From NCBI RefSeq assembly GCF_030546645.1, contig NZ_JAUOTO010000002.1:186001-250000 (forward strand): a DNA stretch of 64,000 nucleotides, written 5' to 3'. Both the position numbers and the translations under genes were made by a program. Source of the stretch: Flavitalea plasmicola. Lineage in GTDB: Bacteria > Bacteroidota > Bacteroidia > Chitinophagales > Chitinophagaceae. The notes beneath the pieces are model-generated. The model did no database searches, was not told where the DNA came from, and worked only from the letters and a program-made list of their open reading frames with translations. Below, one piece after another: positions 8,996 to 18,843 of this stretch (the first letter of the stretch is position 1; every line of letters starts with the position of its first letter).

Positions 8996-10168
8996 ATGAG
9001 CACAAATCTGCAGGTGGAGACGATCATCAAAACGACGGATAAGGAATTGAGACGCATCGGCGAAAAGATCCTCGCCGGGGAAAGGATCACGCCGGAGGAA
9101 GGGCTGACACTTTTTGAAAAGGGGACCCTACCCTACCTGGGCGCGCTGGCCAATCATGTCCGGGAACGCCGGCATGGCAACAAGACCTATTTCAACCGCA
9201 ATTTCCATATCGAACCTACGAATGTCTGTGTGTTCTCCTGTCACTTTTGCGCTTATTCGCGTGTCTATGCGCACCGGGATGAAGGCTGGGAGCTGAGCCA
9301 GGAGCAGATGCTGAACATCGTAAAAAGCTATGACGGAAAGCCGGTGACGGAAGTGCATATCGTGGGGGGCGTACACCCGAAAATGAACCTGGAGTTCTTT
9401 ATCGAGCTGCTGCAGAAGATCAAGGCCCACCGGCCCGACCTGCATATCAAAGGGTTCACGGCGGTGGAGCTGGACTATATGTTCCGCAAGGCGAAGCTGA
9501 GCGTGGAAGAGGGGATGAAGCAATTGCATGCGGCGGGACTGGACTCCATGCCGGGCGGAGGTGCGGAGATCTTCCATCCGGAGGTGCGCAATGTGATCTG
9601 CGCCGACAAGGTGGATGCGGAAGGATGGCTGAAGATCCACGAGACGGCCCACCGGGAAGGGATGCATACCAATGCCACCATGCTATATGGTCATATCGAA
9701 ACCTATGCGCACCGCATCGACCATATGGAGCGGCTGCGCCAACTGCAGGACCGTACGGGCGGATTCAATACATTCATCCCGCTGAAGTTCCGGAATAAGG
9801 ACAATGACATGAGCCACGTGGCGGAGTCGACGATCGTGGAGGATATGAAACTATATGCTGTAGCGCGATTGTATATGGATAATTTTCCGCATATCAAAGC
9901 CTACTGGCCCATGCTGGGGAGGCAGAATGCCCAGCTGACCCTCTCCTTCGGAGTCAATGACCTGGACGGCACCATCGACGACACCACGAAGATCTATTCG
10001 ATGGCAGGCAGCGAGGAGCAGACCCCCAGTCTCTCCACGGCGCAATTGGTATCCCTGATCAGGCAGGTGGGAAGGGAGCCGGTGGAAAGGGATACCTTAT
10101 ATAATGAGATCAATAATTTTAAGGATGTGGATTTGACGATGATTGGACAGGATCCGTCGCTTAATTAG
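8996..10168 (+). CDS. mqnE: Aminofutalosine synthase (radical SAM)
   Basis: Radical SAM enzyme of the futalosine route to menaquinone, joining 3-[(1-carboxyvinyl)oxy]benzoate to the adenosyl group of SAM. The 4Fe-4S motif CxxxCxxC is at C78, C82 and C85 (NVCVFSCHFCAYSR). Other matches are NHVRERRHGNKTYFN before it and HIVGGVHP after it. The length (390) and the C-terminal GVNDLDGT motif fit MqnE better than the related MqnC. A -7-like box TAACTTTA lies at 8965-8972, about 24 bases upstream of the ATG. The rest of the pathway is not in this window. Confidence 0.9.
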   Translation: MSTNLQVETIIKTTDKELRRIGEKILAGERITPEEGLTLFEKGTLPYLGALANHVRERRHGNKTYFNRNFHIEPTNVCVFSCHFCAYSRVYAHRDEGWELSQEQMLNIVKSYDGKPVTEVHIVGGVHPKMNLEFFIELLQKIKAHRPDLHIKGFTAVELDYMFRKAKLSVEEGMKQLHAAGLDSMPGGGAEIFHPEVRNVICADKVDAEGWLKIHETAHREGMHTNATMLYGHIETYAHRIDHMERLRQLQDRTGGFNTFIPLKFRNKDNDMSHVAESTIVEDMKLYAVARLYMDNFPHIKAYWPMLGRQNAQLTLSFGVNDLDGTIDDTTKIYSMAGSEEQTPSLSTAQLVSLIRQVGREPVERDTLYNEINNFKDVDLTMIGQDPSLN

Positions 10169-10189
10169 GCGGAGGCGGTCCAATCAGGC

Positions 10190-12571
10190 TTATTCAGATT
10201 TCAGGCTTTTGACCGGATTGGCCAGGGCTGCTTTAATAGACTGAAAGCTCACTGTGGAGAGCGCGACCAGCAGGGCGCCTGCTCCCACCAGGGCGAAAAG
10301 GCTCCCCGAGATCCTGATCCTATAGTCGAACTGCTGCAGCCATTTATCCAGGAAATGCCAGGTCAGGGGAATGGCGATGCAGCAGGACAGCAGCACCAGC
10401 AGGACGAATTCTTTCGACAGCATTCTCCAGAGAATAAAGACGGAGGCCCCCAGCACTTTGCGGATGCCTATTTCCTTTGTGCGCTGTTCGGCCATGAAGG
10501 AGGCGAGGCCGAACAAACCCAGGCAGCTGATAACAATGGCCAGGGTGGCGAAGACGGCCGCCAGCCGGGCGATGCGTTCCTCGTCCCCGAACTTCTTTGC
10601 AAACTCTTCGTCTGCAAATTTAAAGATGAAGGGTGCGGCGGGATTGTATCGCTCGAACACCGCCTGGATCTTTTTCATCGCGGCGGCGGCGCTGACATTG
10701 GGCGCTATTTTGACGTTGACGAAATTGCCCGGTTCGGACAGCACATAGAATAGGGTAGGCTGCACCGGTGCATAGGGGGATTGCATGATCACGTCCTTTA
10801 CCACACCTACGATGGTATAGGTCTTTTTTTCCAGGCGGATGATCTCGCCTACCGGATCTTTCAATCCCATGACCTTTACGGCTGCCTGGTTCAGGATGAC
10901 CTTGCTGCTGTCAGCCGGGAATTCCGTGGAGAAGTCCCTGCCGGCCGTCAGCTCCCATCCGATGGTCTTTCCATAGCCGATGGTACCGCCGACGACCGCA
11001 AAGCCCGGATTATTGTTGGGGTCCTTTCCCTTCCACTCCACGTCGTTGTTTCCCACCCAATTGTCCGTGAGCGGCCCTTGCGACTCGCTGACCTCTGTCA
11101 CCAGGCGGCTGGCCACCAGCTCATTGCGGATGGTGTTATAGTTGGCATAAATATCTCCGGTGGTCATAGGGACCGAGAGCAGGCCTTTGCGTTCGAACCC
11201 TACCGGCCTGTCCTTGGCATATTGGATCTGCCGGAAGACAATAACGGTACCGCCTACCAGCAATACGGAGACGGTGAATTGCAGCACTACCAGGATCCTC
11301 CGTGGCAAGGCGGCATATCTACCCGCCTTGAACTCGCCTTTCAGCACTTTTACGGGACGGAAAGAAGACAGATAGAAGGCAGGATAGCTGCCTGCAATGA
11401 TGCCCGTCACCAGGCTGAACCCAATGCCCATCGCCCAGAACCAGGGATTGGCCCAGGGAATGAACATGTGCTTTCCGGCGATCTCATTGAATAAAGGAAG
11501 CGTGGAATGAACGATCACGATCGCTATCATGAAGGCAAGCAGGGCCACCAGGGTGGATTCGCTGAGGAACTGGACGATCAGCTGCCGGCGGACCGAGCCG
11601 ATGGCTTTGCGGATGCCCACTTCTTTTGCCCTTTTCTCGCTGCGCGCCGTGCTGAGGTTCATAAAATTGATACAGGCCAGGAGCAGCACGAAGATCCCGA
11701 TGGCGCCGAAAAGCCGGACATATTTGATCTGCCCATCCGAGTTAACGCCATTGTCCTCAAAGTGCGCATAGAGATGCCACCGGGACATGGGAAAGAGGAA
11801 CAGTTCCTGTTTTACCTTGGGATCGGGGTTGAATTGTTCTCTCAGGCCTTTAATTTCTTCCGATACTTTTTCCATGTCGGCATGGGGCGCCAGCTGCACC
11901 AGGGCCCCGAATGCGTTGAAGCTCCAGTTGTCCCTGGCATCATGCACCCATTTCCATTCGGAGGTGAAGAGGTCCCAGGGAAGGATGAACGCCATATCAC
12001 TATATTCGGAGTTGACGGGGATGTCTTCGTATACGCCCGTCACCTTCACCCCCACCCGATTGTCGATCTTCACCGTCTGGCCCATAGGGTCTGTGCCGCC
12101 GAACAACGCCCGCGCCATCTTATCGGACAACAGGATGGAGTAAGGGTCTTTCAGGCCGCCCCGGGCGCCTTTTTCCATTTGCAACGTGAGCATCTCGGGC
12201 GCCTCCTGCCCCATGAAGCTGCCATACTGGAAGAATTTCTTGTCGCCGGCGGAGATATTATGCTGGCCATTGCCCGAGGTCATGGCGATGTGGCTGAATT
12301 TGCCGCCATAATACTGGCGGAGGCCTTCGCCCAGCGGCGGGGGCATGGAGCCCTGGATGGAAACATGACCGTCACCCGAGTTGCGCTGGAGCACCATGGC
12401 TATGTTCTCATAGTTGCGGTGATATTTATTAAAGGAGAGCTCGTCCCAGACCCAGAGACCAATGACGAGCGTAATGGCCATGCCCATGGACAGGCCCAGG
12501 ATGTTGACGAAGGAATAGATCCTGTTCTTACGGAGGTTGCGTCCGGCGATCTTTATGTAGCTGATCAGCAT
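10190..12571 (-). CDS. ABC transporter permease, FtsX/MacB type
   Basis: Inner-membrane permease of 793 residues with the duplicated architecture common in Bacteroidota. It has an N-terminal transmembrane helix (MLISYIKIAGRNLRKNRIYS...), a MacB-type periplasmic core, and an FtsX-like block of three helices near 280-400. A second periplasmic core follows, then a second FtsX block at the C-terminus (about 670-790). The RxKEIGIRKVLGAS and RAKEVGIRKAIGS motifs precede the FtsX helices. No ATPase is encoded nearby. It probably pairs with a separately encoded LolD/MacB-like ATPase for mechanotransmission or export. The substrate is unknown. Confidence 0.9.
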   Translation of the reverse strand: MLISYIKIAGRNLRKNRIYSFVNILGLSMGMAITLVIGLWVWDELSFNKYHRNYENIAMVLQRNSGDGHVSIQGSMPPPLGEGLRQYYGGKFSHIAMTSGNGQHNISAGDKKFFQYGSFMGQEAPEMLTLQMEKGARGGLKDPYSILLSDKMARALFGGTDPMGQTVKIDNRVGVKVTGVYEDIPVNSEYSDMAFILPWDLFTSEWKWVHDARDNWSFNAFGALVQLAPHADMEKVSEEIKGLREQFNPDPKVKQELFLFPMSRWHLYAHFEDNGVNSDGQIKYVRLFGAIGIFVLLLACINFMNLSTARSEKRAKEVGIRKAIGSVRRQLIVQFLSESTLVALLAFMIAIVIVHSTLPLFNEIAGKHMFIPWANPWFWAMGIGFSLVTGIIAGSYPAFYLSSFRPVKVLKGEFKAGRYAALPRRILVVLQFTVSVLLVGGTVIVFRQIQYAKDRPVGFERKGLLSVPMTTGDIYANYNTIRNELVASRLVTEVSESQGPLTDNWVGNNDVEWKGKDPNNNPGFAVVGGTIGYGKTIGWELTAGRDFSTEFPADSSKVILNQAAVKVMGLKDPVGEIIRLEKKTYTIVGVVKDVIMQSPYAPVQPTLFYVLSEPGNFVNVKIAPNVSAAAAMKKIQAVFERYNPAAPFIFKFADEEFAKKFGDEERIARLAAVFATLAIVISCLGLFGLASFMAEQRTKEIGIRKVLGASVFILWRMLSKEFVLLVLLSCCIAIPLTWHFLDKWLQQFDYRIRISGSLFALVGAGALLVALSTVSFQSIKAALANPVKSLKSE

Positions 12572-12703
12572 GGGGAATGGTTATGACCAGGTTTTGTCCA
12601 AAATAATGCCGGACAGGTAAAGGACTGAAATTCAGCCGGGTCTGGGTTAGGTACCCCCTGGAAATGTACGCTTATGATACAGGGAGTGTACGGAGGATTT
12701 ATA

Positions 12704-12711
12704 TACCTTTG
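12704..12711 (+). promoter_or_regulatory. Promoter -7 box of sdaA
   Basis: TACCTTTG matches the Bacteroidota -7 consensus TAnnTTTG exactly and lies 17 bases before the sdaA start. No convincing -33 TTG is seen. Confidence 0.6.
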
Positions 12712-12728
12712 TCAAAATCTCATCACCC

Positions 12729-14156
12729 TTGCCACACGAATCCATCTCCGTATTCGACATGTTCAAGATCGGTATAGGCCCTTCCAGCTCGCATACGCTG
12801 GGACCCTGGAGAGCGGCACAACGTTTTATCGCTTCTCTTCAGCAGCAGCAAGACCTTTCCCAACTGACCTATGTCAGCGTCCTGCTGTATGGCTCGCTGG
12901 CCAAAACAGGCAAGGGGCATGGAACGGATATCGCCATCCAGCTGGGGCTGGCAGGGGAAGATCCTGTAACTTTCGATGTCGGAGCCATTGTGCCTGCCAT
13001 CGAATCCATCAGCCGGGATAAGAAATTGATCATCAATGGTCAAAAAGCCATCGATTTTGACCCCGACATCGACATTTCTTTTCTCTATACGGAGAGCCTG
13101 CCCTTTCATCCGAACGCCATGACCTTTATGGCCACTTTTCATGACGGGCAACAGCTGGCTGAGACCTGGTATTCCATCGGCGGAGGGTTTGTCCGGAGGG
13201 AAGGCGAAGAGCCCGGGGGAAATGCTTCCGTCCAATTGCCTTTTCCTATCAACACAGCGGATGAGCTGTTGCACTGGTGCCGTAAGACGGGGATGAGCAT
13301 TCATGAAGTGGTGATGGAGAATGAGTCGGCGTGGCGACCGGAAAAAGACACCCGTAAGGGGGTGCTGGACATCTGGCGGGTGATGCGGGAGTGTATTTAC
13401 CGGGGATGTCATTCCGAAGGGATGCTGCCGGGCGGGCTCAACGTAAAAAGGCGGGCCTCGGCGCTCAGCAAGAAGCTGATCGGCGGAAGGCCGTATGAAA
13501 ATTTCGACACGTGGGTTGCCGCCATCCGGGCAGGGGGGCATGACTTTAAATATATATTAGACTGGGTGAGCTGCTTTGCCCTGGCCGTCAACGAGGAAAA
13601 TGCGTCTTTTGGCAGAGTGGTGACGGCCCCGACCAATGGGGCGGCCGGTGTGATCCCGGCGGTCCTGCTGTACTACGTCATTTTCTGCGATGGCCTGGAC
13701 GAGGAAAAAATATTACAATTTGTCCTTACCGCTTCCGAAATCGGCAGCATTTTCAAGAAGGGCGCTACAATCTCGGCGGCGATGGGCGGATGCCAGGCGG
13801 AGATCGGCGTATCCTCCGCCATGGCGGCGGCGGCCCTGACAGAATCAGTCGGCGGCTCGCAAAGACAGGCAATGATGGCGGCGGAGATCGCCATGGAGCA
13901 TCACCTGGGCCTTACCTGCGACCCGATCGGCGGACTCGTGCAAATACCCTGTATCGAAAGAAATACCATGGGGGCGATCAAGGCCATTACCGCCTCACAG
14001 CTGGCTCTCCAAAGTACCCCCGACTTTGCGAAGGTGTCCCTGGACGCTGTCATCAGCACCATGTGGAGCACAGCGCAGGATATGAACAGTAAGTACAAAG
14101 AAACTTCAGATGGAGGGCTGGCTATGCAAATTCCGCTGGGATTGAAGGAGTGCTGA
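12729..14156 (+). CDS. sdaA: L-serine ammonia-lyase (4Fe-4S)
   Basis: Cytoplasmic L-serine dehydratase converting serine to pyruvate and ammonia. It is a single chain of 475 residues: N-terminal beta domain ([20 protein letters not shown]) and C-terminal alpha domain. The iron-sulfur ligands C355 (MGGCQAE), C397 (LTCDPIGG) and C408 (IPCIERN) keep the 42- and 11-residue spacing known for this family. The start is TTG at 12729. The next ATG would begin inside the conserved SVFDMFK stretch, so TTG is preferred. A consensus -7 box lies 17 bases upstream. Confidence 0.95.
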   Translation: MPHESISVFDMFKIGIGPSSSHTLGPWRAAQRFIASLQQQQDLSQLTYVSVLLYGSLAKTGKGHGTDIAIQLGLAGEDPVTFDVGAIVPAIESISRDKKLIINGQKAIDFDPDIDISFLYTESLPFHPNAMTFMATFHDGQQLAETWYSIGGGFVRREGEEPGGNASVQLPFPINTADELLHWCRKTGMSIHEVVMENESAWRPEKDTRKGVLDIWRVMRECIYRGCHSEGMLPGGLNVKRRASALSKKLIGGRPYENFDTWVAAIRAGGHDFKYILDWVSCFALAVNEENASFGRVVTAPTNGAAGVIPAVLLYYVIFCDGLDEEKILQFVLTASEIGSIFKKGATISAAMGGCQAEIGVSSAMAAAALTESVGGSQRQAMMAAEIAMEHHLGLTCDPIGGLVQIPCIERNTMGAIKAITASQLALQSTPDFAKVSLDAVISTMWSTAQDMNSKYKETSDGGLAMQIPLGLKEC

Positions 14157-14159
14157 TAA

Positions 14160-14186
14160 AAAAAAAGCCTCCGTTGAAAGGAGGCT
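14160..14186 (-). terminator. Intrinsic terminator facing leftward
   Basis: Stem AGCCTCC/GGAGGCT (14166-14172 with 14180-14186) and a 7-base loop. On the minus strand it is followed by a run of T (complement of the A-tract before 14166). It therefore serves the 14777-14406 minus-strand gene. On the plus strand no T-tract follows, so it is a weak stop for sdaA. Confidence 0.75.
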
Positions 14187-14405
14187 GTTAGCAGGTAGTT
14201 CATGGTTACTGCACATCAAGCAGATGTATATCAAAATTTAGGATAGAATAAGTTTGTAATTGATAACCAGACGATTATTCTTAAAATCATCTCTCAGTCA
14301 GTGGTTGGGTAAGCTAGATTGAAAACGGAAAAAAGCGCGAAAAATAGTTCCTGTATAATTAGACAGCCGGTGAATCGAAATTGCTGCAAGCGTTTCAAAA
14401 AAAAT

Positions 14406-14777
14406 TCAAGATTTTTTAATTTCAGTGGGTGAGGGGTCATTGGCAATCGGTGAAGAGGGCTCTTTTTCCTTTTTGGCCAGCAGTTCGCGGTAACGCTGTT
14501 CGTATTGATCCCACCTGTATTTCTGGTAAAAGATGGCTACAAACCCTATGATCAGGAGCAGGGCGACCATCAGCACCATTACCTGGGATTTCTTAAAAGC
14601 GACGCTTGTCTCCTGGAGGGCCTTTACATCCCAGCCTGAAAGGAGGTTGACCAGGATGGGAATGGCAAAAGCCAGTCCCACGGGGATACCCACGAGGAAT
14701 TGCCGGAACACTTTCTTCTGCCGGGAACGATTCTCTTCCCAATACCGGATAAATGCCTCTTCCTGCCCTGTCAACAT
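14406..14777 (-). CDS. Small two-helix membrane protein, function unknown
   Basis: From the internal ATG at 14777 (MLTGQEEAFIRYWEENRSRQ) the product is about 123 residues. It has a charged amphipathic N-terminus, two transmembrane helices (VGIPVGLAFAIPILVNLLSG, and VMVLMVALLLIIGFVAIFY) and a charged, Pro/Ser-rich cytoplasmic tail. I do not recognise a named family. It is divergent from the HU-CCDC81 gene, and its transcript is stopped by the hairpin at 14160-14186. Confidence 0.75.
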   Translation of the reverse strand: MLTGQEEAFIRYWEENRSRQKKVFRQFLVGIPVGLAFAIPILVNLLSGWDVKALQETSVAFKKSQVMVLMVALLLIIGFVAIFYQKYRWDQYEQRYRELLAKKEKEPSSPIANDPSPTEIKKS

Positions 14778-14860
14778 GGGTATATTTTGTACGCAAAGGT
14801 ACAAGTGAGTGAATTACTAATAAGTTTTTTTATCTTTAACCGACTCAAAATCCATATGTT

Positions 14861-15808
14861 TTGAAATTACCTTTACTACTGTCGCAGTTCCTGTATCAAA
14901 CCAAGAAGCTGGATCTTCCCGGGATTGGCAGCTTTACGCTGGACCCGAATGCAGTGATCCCGGAAGCTTCAGACCGAAATACGCAATCACCCGCCGAGGG
15001 CATTACCTTCAAGAATATCCAGATTGTCAACCCGGACGATGCCTTGATCCAGTTCATCAAGGATCATACGGGTAAGATGAAGCCATTGGCTGCCGCCGAC
15101 CTGGATTTTTTCCTTACCACGGGCAAACAGCTGTTGAACATCGGCAAACCATTCTACCTGGATGGGATCGGCACGCTGATGAAGAACAATCAGGGTAAGC
15201 TGGATTTTACGCCGGGTGAATACAGCACTGTAAAGCTGGAGGACATGGCGGCTGACAAGAGAAAGGTAGCTGCGCAGTCCTTCGAGGAGGCGCCCAGGGA
15301 ATATGAGCCTAAGTCCAATAATGTCCGGCAGGGCTTATTGCTGGTGGCCCTTATCGGGGGGCTGATCCTCATCGGCTGGGGAGGATACTATCTCTACAAG
15401 CGCAATACCTATGTCGAGCCGCCTCCCGCTGAAAACCACGTGACCGTCGTCCAGGATTCCACACCGCCCGTGAAGGCCGACAGTGTCAAACCCCAGGTGA
15501 CGACTCCCCCCGGCGCGGGACCGACGGCCGTCAAGCCGGCAGATTCGCCTGCTCCTGCTGTGGCTGCCGCTCCGCCACCGCCAGGGTCCAGCCTCTATAA
15601 GTTCGTCATCCTGGAAACGACGAAAAAGGGCCGGGCTTTGCGCAGATACAATCAATTAATTGGCTTTCAATTGAATATAAAAATGGATCAGAAAGATAGC
15701 GCTTACTTCAAGCTTTATTTCCCCATCTATTCCCGCATCCGTGATACCACTCATATCAAGGACTCGCTGGAGGACGTCTATGCTGCCCATGTGACCATCG
15801 AACAATAG
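14861..15808 (+). CDS. HU-CCDC81-type membrane protein with C-terminal SPOR-like region
   Basis: Protein of 315 residues starting at TTG 14861 (an upstream ATG at 14855 is out of frame). Residues 1-55 and 60-125 look like the two HU-related domains found in Bacteroidota CCDC81-type proteins (LPGIGSFTLDP and YLDGIGTLMKN turns). A single transmembrane helix follows at about 151-174 (GLLLVALIGGLILIGWGGYY). Next is a Pro/Ala-rich linker and a C-terminal globular domain (about 245-315, beginning YKFVILETTKKGRALRRY) in the place where relatives carry a SPOR domain. The arrangement suggests a membrane-spanning link between cytoplasm and cell wall. Its exact role is unknown. The DUF985 gene starts 7 bases after its stop. 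Confidence 0.75.
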   Translation: MKLPLLLSQFLYQTKKLDLPGIGSFTLDPNAVIPEASDRNTQSPAEGITFKNIQIVNPDDALIQFIKDHTGKMKPLAAADLDFFLTTGKQLLNIGKPFYLDGIGTLMKNNQGKLDFTPGEYSTVKLEDMAADKRKVAAQSFEEAPREYEPKSNNVRQGLLLVALIGGLILIGWGGYYLYKRNTYVEPPPAENHVTVVQDSTPPVKADSVKPQVTTPPGAGPTAVKPADSPAPAVAAAPPPPGSSLYKFVILETTKKGRALRRYNQLIGFQLNIKMDQKDSAYFKLYFPIYSRIRDTTHIKDSLEDVYAAHVTIEQ

Positions 15809-15815
15809 ACTATTT

Positions 15816-16397
15816 ATGCGACCGAATGCCGACTTTTGGATTCAACAATTGCAGCTGACCTCCCATGTCGAGGGTGGCGCTTTCCGGGAAGTTTATCGCT
15901 CCGAGCTGACCATCGCTCAAAAAGCCCTGCCTGTCTTCTTCCAGGGCAGCCGCAACATTTCCACCAGCATTTATTTCCTGCTGGCCAGGGGACAATTTTC
16001 CGCTTTTCATCGGATTGCGTCGGACGAGCTCTGGCATTTCTATTATGGAGATACGCTGCTCATTTATGAAATAGGCCATGCGGGCGGACTCACCGTTCAC
16101 CGGCTGGGGTCGCGGATCGAGCAGGGGGAAAGCTTCCAGGTTGTGGTAAAAGCCGGGAGCTGGTTTGCCAGCGTCCCCGCCGAAGGGAGTGAATATGCGC
16201 TGGTGGGCTGCACGGTGTCGCCGGGCTTCGACTTCACGGAGTTCGAACTGGCCGACCGGGATGTGCTGACGAGGCAATACCCTGAATTTGCGGAATTGAT
16301 CCGGCAGCTGACGCGACAGGCTCCGGCTATGGATCACGTTCGGGCTGTGGATGATGTTCCGGCTAAGGATAATGTTCCCGCTAAGGATAATAGATAA
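15816..16397 (+). CDS. DUF985-family cupin
   Basis: Small cytoplasmic cupin of 193 residues. The conserved opening HVEGGAFREVYRS, the central TSIYFLLARGQFSAFHRI and the DELWHFYYGD metal-site stretch identify the DUF985 family. No reaction is established for most members. The last 20 residues are a low-complexity extension built from an 18-bp tandem unit (VPAKDN twice, plus a degenerate copy before it). It follows the HU-CCDC81 gene closely, and its last 17 bases overlap the convergent amidohydrolase gene. Confidence 0.85.
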   Translation: MRPNADFWIQQLQLTSHVEGGAFREVYRSELTIAQKALPVFFQGSRNISTSIYFLLARGQFSAFHRIASDELWHFYYGDTLLIYEIGHAGGLTVHRLGSRIEQGESFQVVVKAGSWFASVPAEGSEYALVGCTVSPGFDFTEFELADRDVLTRQYPEFAELIRQLTRQAPAMDHVRAVDDVPAKDNVPAKDNR

Positions 16398-17679
16398 GGC
16401 CTTCTTTCATCACCCACCGGACCTTTCTTACCAGGGAAATATTTTGCGATGGATCCCCATCTACGACCAGCAGGTCTGCCAACAGTCCGGGCCTCACCCT
16501 TCCCACTTCATCGCTGATCCTGAAGACGTCGGCATTCACCGAGGTGGCGGAGCGGAGCACCTCCAACGGTCGCATCCCATAATCCACCATCGCCTCCATC
16601 TCGCGGGCATTGTCCCCATGGGTAAACACGCCGACATCGCCTCCCATGCAAATAGTGACGCCGGAGGCCAGGGCCGCCGAGAAACTTTGCCGCTTGCTTT
16701 TGATCCGATCGGGTTCGGGGTCCACTCCTTTTTTCCATCCTCCATATTGTTCAACGGCGTCGCCGGCTGCCAGTGTCGGACATAGCGCTATGCCTTTTTT
16801 CTTCATCAGGGCGAAGATCTCCGGGGTGCCTTCGTCCCCATGCTCGATGGTGGCCACGCCCGCCTCGATGGACCGGCGCATGCCCTCTTCCGTTGACGCA
16901 TGAACGACGACGACGCGGCCACTGCTGCCCGCTGCTTCCACGGCTTTCTTCAATTCATCCACTGTGAACGTGGGCGCCGCCTTTTTATGGAGCCCCCACC
17001 TGTAATCCGCGTAGACCTTGATCAGGTCCGCCCCCTTCCCTATCTGCGTCCTTACCTCCCTGACGAGGGCGTCCATCCCGTCGGCTTCGGCCGCACCTTT
17101 GACGGGAGATTCCACGTCATAGCTCAGGTCCTTCGGGCCATAGCTGCCCGTCGCTACAATGGCCCTGGTAGCCACCAGCATATGGGGACCCGGAATGATG
17201 CCTTTTTCAATGGCCAGCTTCAGGCCGACGTCATCATAGCCGGCCCCTTCGGTGCCCAAGTCGCGAACGGTGGTAAATCCTGCCAGCAATGTTCTGCGGG
17301 CATGCACGGTGGCCCTTGCCAGCCGCTCAGCCCGGGACTCTTTCAGCACCTGGTCGTTCCAGTCAACTTCATTATACGGGTGAAGAAAGAGATGACTATG
17401 TCCTTCGATCAGGCCTGGCAGCAGCGTCGTGCCTTTCAGGTCCATGATAATTGCGCCGGGTGGAACTTTTATGGTTGCGGGAGCGCCTGCGGCCTCGATG
17501 AGATGATTGTGCACCAGCACCTGCCAGCCTGCCTGCATCTGCTCGCCGTCGAACACCCTGTCCGGGCGCAGGAGATAGAACGTGTCCTGTACCGGCCGGC
17601 CCCTGGGATGGCGGGTCAACTGAGCAGACAGGGGGTGGATGTTTACCAATAGCGTCAGTAAGAATGTAAGTTTTCTCAT
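16381..17679 (-). CDS. Exported metal-dependent amidohydrolase
   Basis: 432-residue amidohydrolase-superfamily enzyme with a signal peptide (MRKLTFLLTLLVNIHPLSAQ). The metal-binding HxH is in GLIEGHSHLF, and the second His is in VVVHASTEEG. HGDEG supplies a later His, and the catalytic Asp lies in MGGDVGVF. The C-terminal beta-sandwich ends GLLADLLVVDGDPSQN. It is closest in appearance to the periplasmic prolidase/imidazolonepropionase-like group; the substrate cannot be told. It sits 18 bases downstream of the Rieske oxygenase gene on the same strand and is probably co-transcribed. Confidence 0.88.
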   Translation of the reverse strand: MRKLTFLLTLLVNIHPLSAQLTRHPRGRPVQDTFYLLRPDRVFDGEQMQAGWQVLVHNHLIEAAGAPATIKVPPGAIIMDLKGTTLLPGLIEGHSHLFLHPYNEVDWNDQVLKESRAERLARATVHARRTLLAGFTTVRDLGTEGAGYDDVGLKLAIEKGIIPGPHMLVATRAIVATGSYGPKDLSYDVESPVKGAAEADGMDALVREVRTQIGKGADLIKVYADYRWGLHKKAAPTFTVDELKKAVEAAGSSGRVVVVHASTEEGMRRSIEAGVATIEHGDEGTPEIFALMKKKGIALCPTLAAGDAVEQYGGWKKGVDPEPDRIKSKRQSFSAALASGVTICMGGDVGVFTHGDNAREMEAMVDYGMRPLEVLRSATSVNADVFRISDEVGRVRPGLLADLLVVDGDPSQNISLVRKVRWVMKEGLIYYP

Positions 17680-17697
17680 GCGTTAGGGGTTTCAATT

Positions 17698-18780
17698 TTA
17701 TCCTATCCATTCCGCCAGCATCCGATGAAAATGGTGGGTCCCCTGCTCCCTCGTCACCGAATAGCGTCCATAAGAATAAAAACGGCTGCGGACACCCTTT
17801 TGTACGGCCTCCACCACCTCTTCGTCCTCTATCTCCACCGTGTCGAGCCCGGAGCCGGCCCCTGAGTTGTATTTCTTTTCGTCGCACACATAGGTGAGAA
17901 AGGAAACGCGGGTCTCGGACAGGCTGACGGGTTTGACAATATTGACCGAAAGTCCCCAGGGATAAAAATTCAACATCAGGTTTGGGAAGACAAAGAAATA
18001 ATAGGCCGCTACTTTCTTTCCATGATCGGGTGAGGAAGGCGGCAGGTCGAAACAGGCCTCGTCGTCTTTGGCAATACCCAATTGAAGGTTGGAATATTTA
18101 AACAGTTCGGTCGTATAGTTGCCGAAGTCTATCACTGCATTGAGGCCTGCATGGACAAAAGGGATGTGAAAGCCTTCCAGGTAATTCTCGCAGTAAAGGG
18201 CCCAGTTGGCGCGGACGGTGAAATCCCGGGACAGCTCTGGCCGGAAACTAAAGTCATCGAAGGGCAGCCAATGCAGCCTGTCCATTATCTCCTGCAGAAA
18301 GCTGGCGGCCGGCGGTTGGTTCCCCAGGGAAGTAAAGAGCCATTTCCCCCATTGAAAGAGGGGCAGCTCCGCCAGGTCATCGTTCTTTCCCGGGAAGTCT
18401 TTTACCTCTTTGAACTCCGGCATCGAGTGGAATTTACCATCCGGGTGAAAAAGCCGGCCATGGTACCGGCACCGGAGATGGTTGACCTTGCAAGGCTCGT
18501 GGACGAGGATATTCCCCCGGTGCGTGCAGACATTGGACAGGAGCCGGATCTTGCCGGCTTTATCTTTTGTCAGCACCAGCGGCTCATCGATGTAATGCTC
18601 CAGCAGGGTGAGCGGGCAGGCGTCCCCGGGCTCTTTTACCAGGTCTGTGCTGCCTATGAACTGCCAGGATGCGGCGAACAACCGCTCTTTTGCCAATTCG
18701 AATAAAGCGGGATCGGTGTACAGGCCAGTATCCGGTGTTTTTGCGCGGGCGATATCGGGATCGATGACGAATCTGGGCAT
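17698..18780 (-). CDS. Rieske ring-hydroxylating oxygenase, alpha subunit type
   Basis: Non-heme iron oxygenase of 360 residues. The Rieske 2Fe-2S ligands are C85, H87, C104 and H107 (CTHRG ... CRYHG). The mononuclear iron site is in ENYLEGFHIPFVHAGL, with two His about 5 residues apart and an acidic residue before them. The carboxylate third ligand should lie near the C-terminus in the EDEEVVE segment. The architecture resembles choline-monooxygenase and related single-component alpha subunits. No reductase or ferredoxin gene is adjacent. The amidohydrolase follows immediately, suggesting a two-step degradation or salvage of an amine or amide; that pairing is inference. Confidence 0.88.
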   Translation of the reverse strand: MPRFVIDPDIARAKTPDTGLYTDPALFELAKERLFAASWQFIGSTDLVKEPGDACPLTLLEHYIDEPLVLTKDKAGKIRLLSNVCTHRGNILVHEPCKVNHLRCRYHGRLFHPDGKFHSMPEFKEVKDFPGKNDDLAELPLFQWGKWLFTSLGNQPPAASFLQEIMDRLHWLPFDDFSFRPELSRDFTVRANWALYCENYLEGFHIPFVHAGLNAVIDFGNYTTELFKYSNLQLGIAKDDEACFDLPPSSPDHGKKVAAYYFFVFPNLMLNFYPWGLSVNIVKPVSLSETRVSFLTYVCDEKKYNSGAGSGLDTVEIEDEEVVEAVQKGVRSRFYSYGRYSVTREQGTHHFHRMLAEWIG

Positions 18781-18789
18781 AAAAATGGG

Positions 18790-18821
18790 CGTTGTGCATG
18801 TAATTTAACACCGTACCTTTG
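18790..18821 (+). promoter_or_regulatory. Promoter of the free-Met sulfoxide reductase gene
   Basis: GTTG at 18790-18793 and TACCTTTG at 18814-18821, 20 bases between them, match the Bacteroidota -33/-7 pair. The ATG follows at 18844. Confidence 0.65.
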
Positions 18822-18843
18822 CACCCGCAAGAAAATTACGTCT

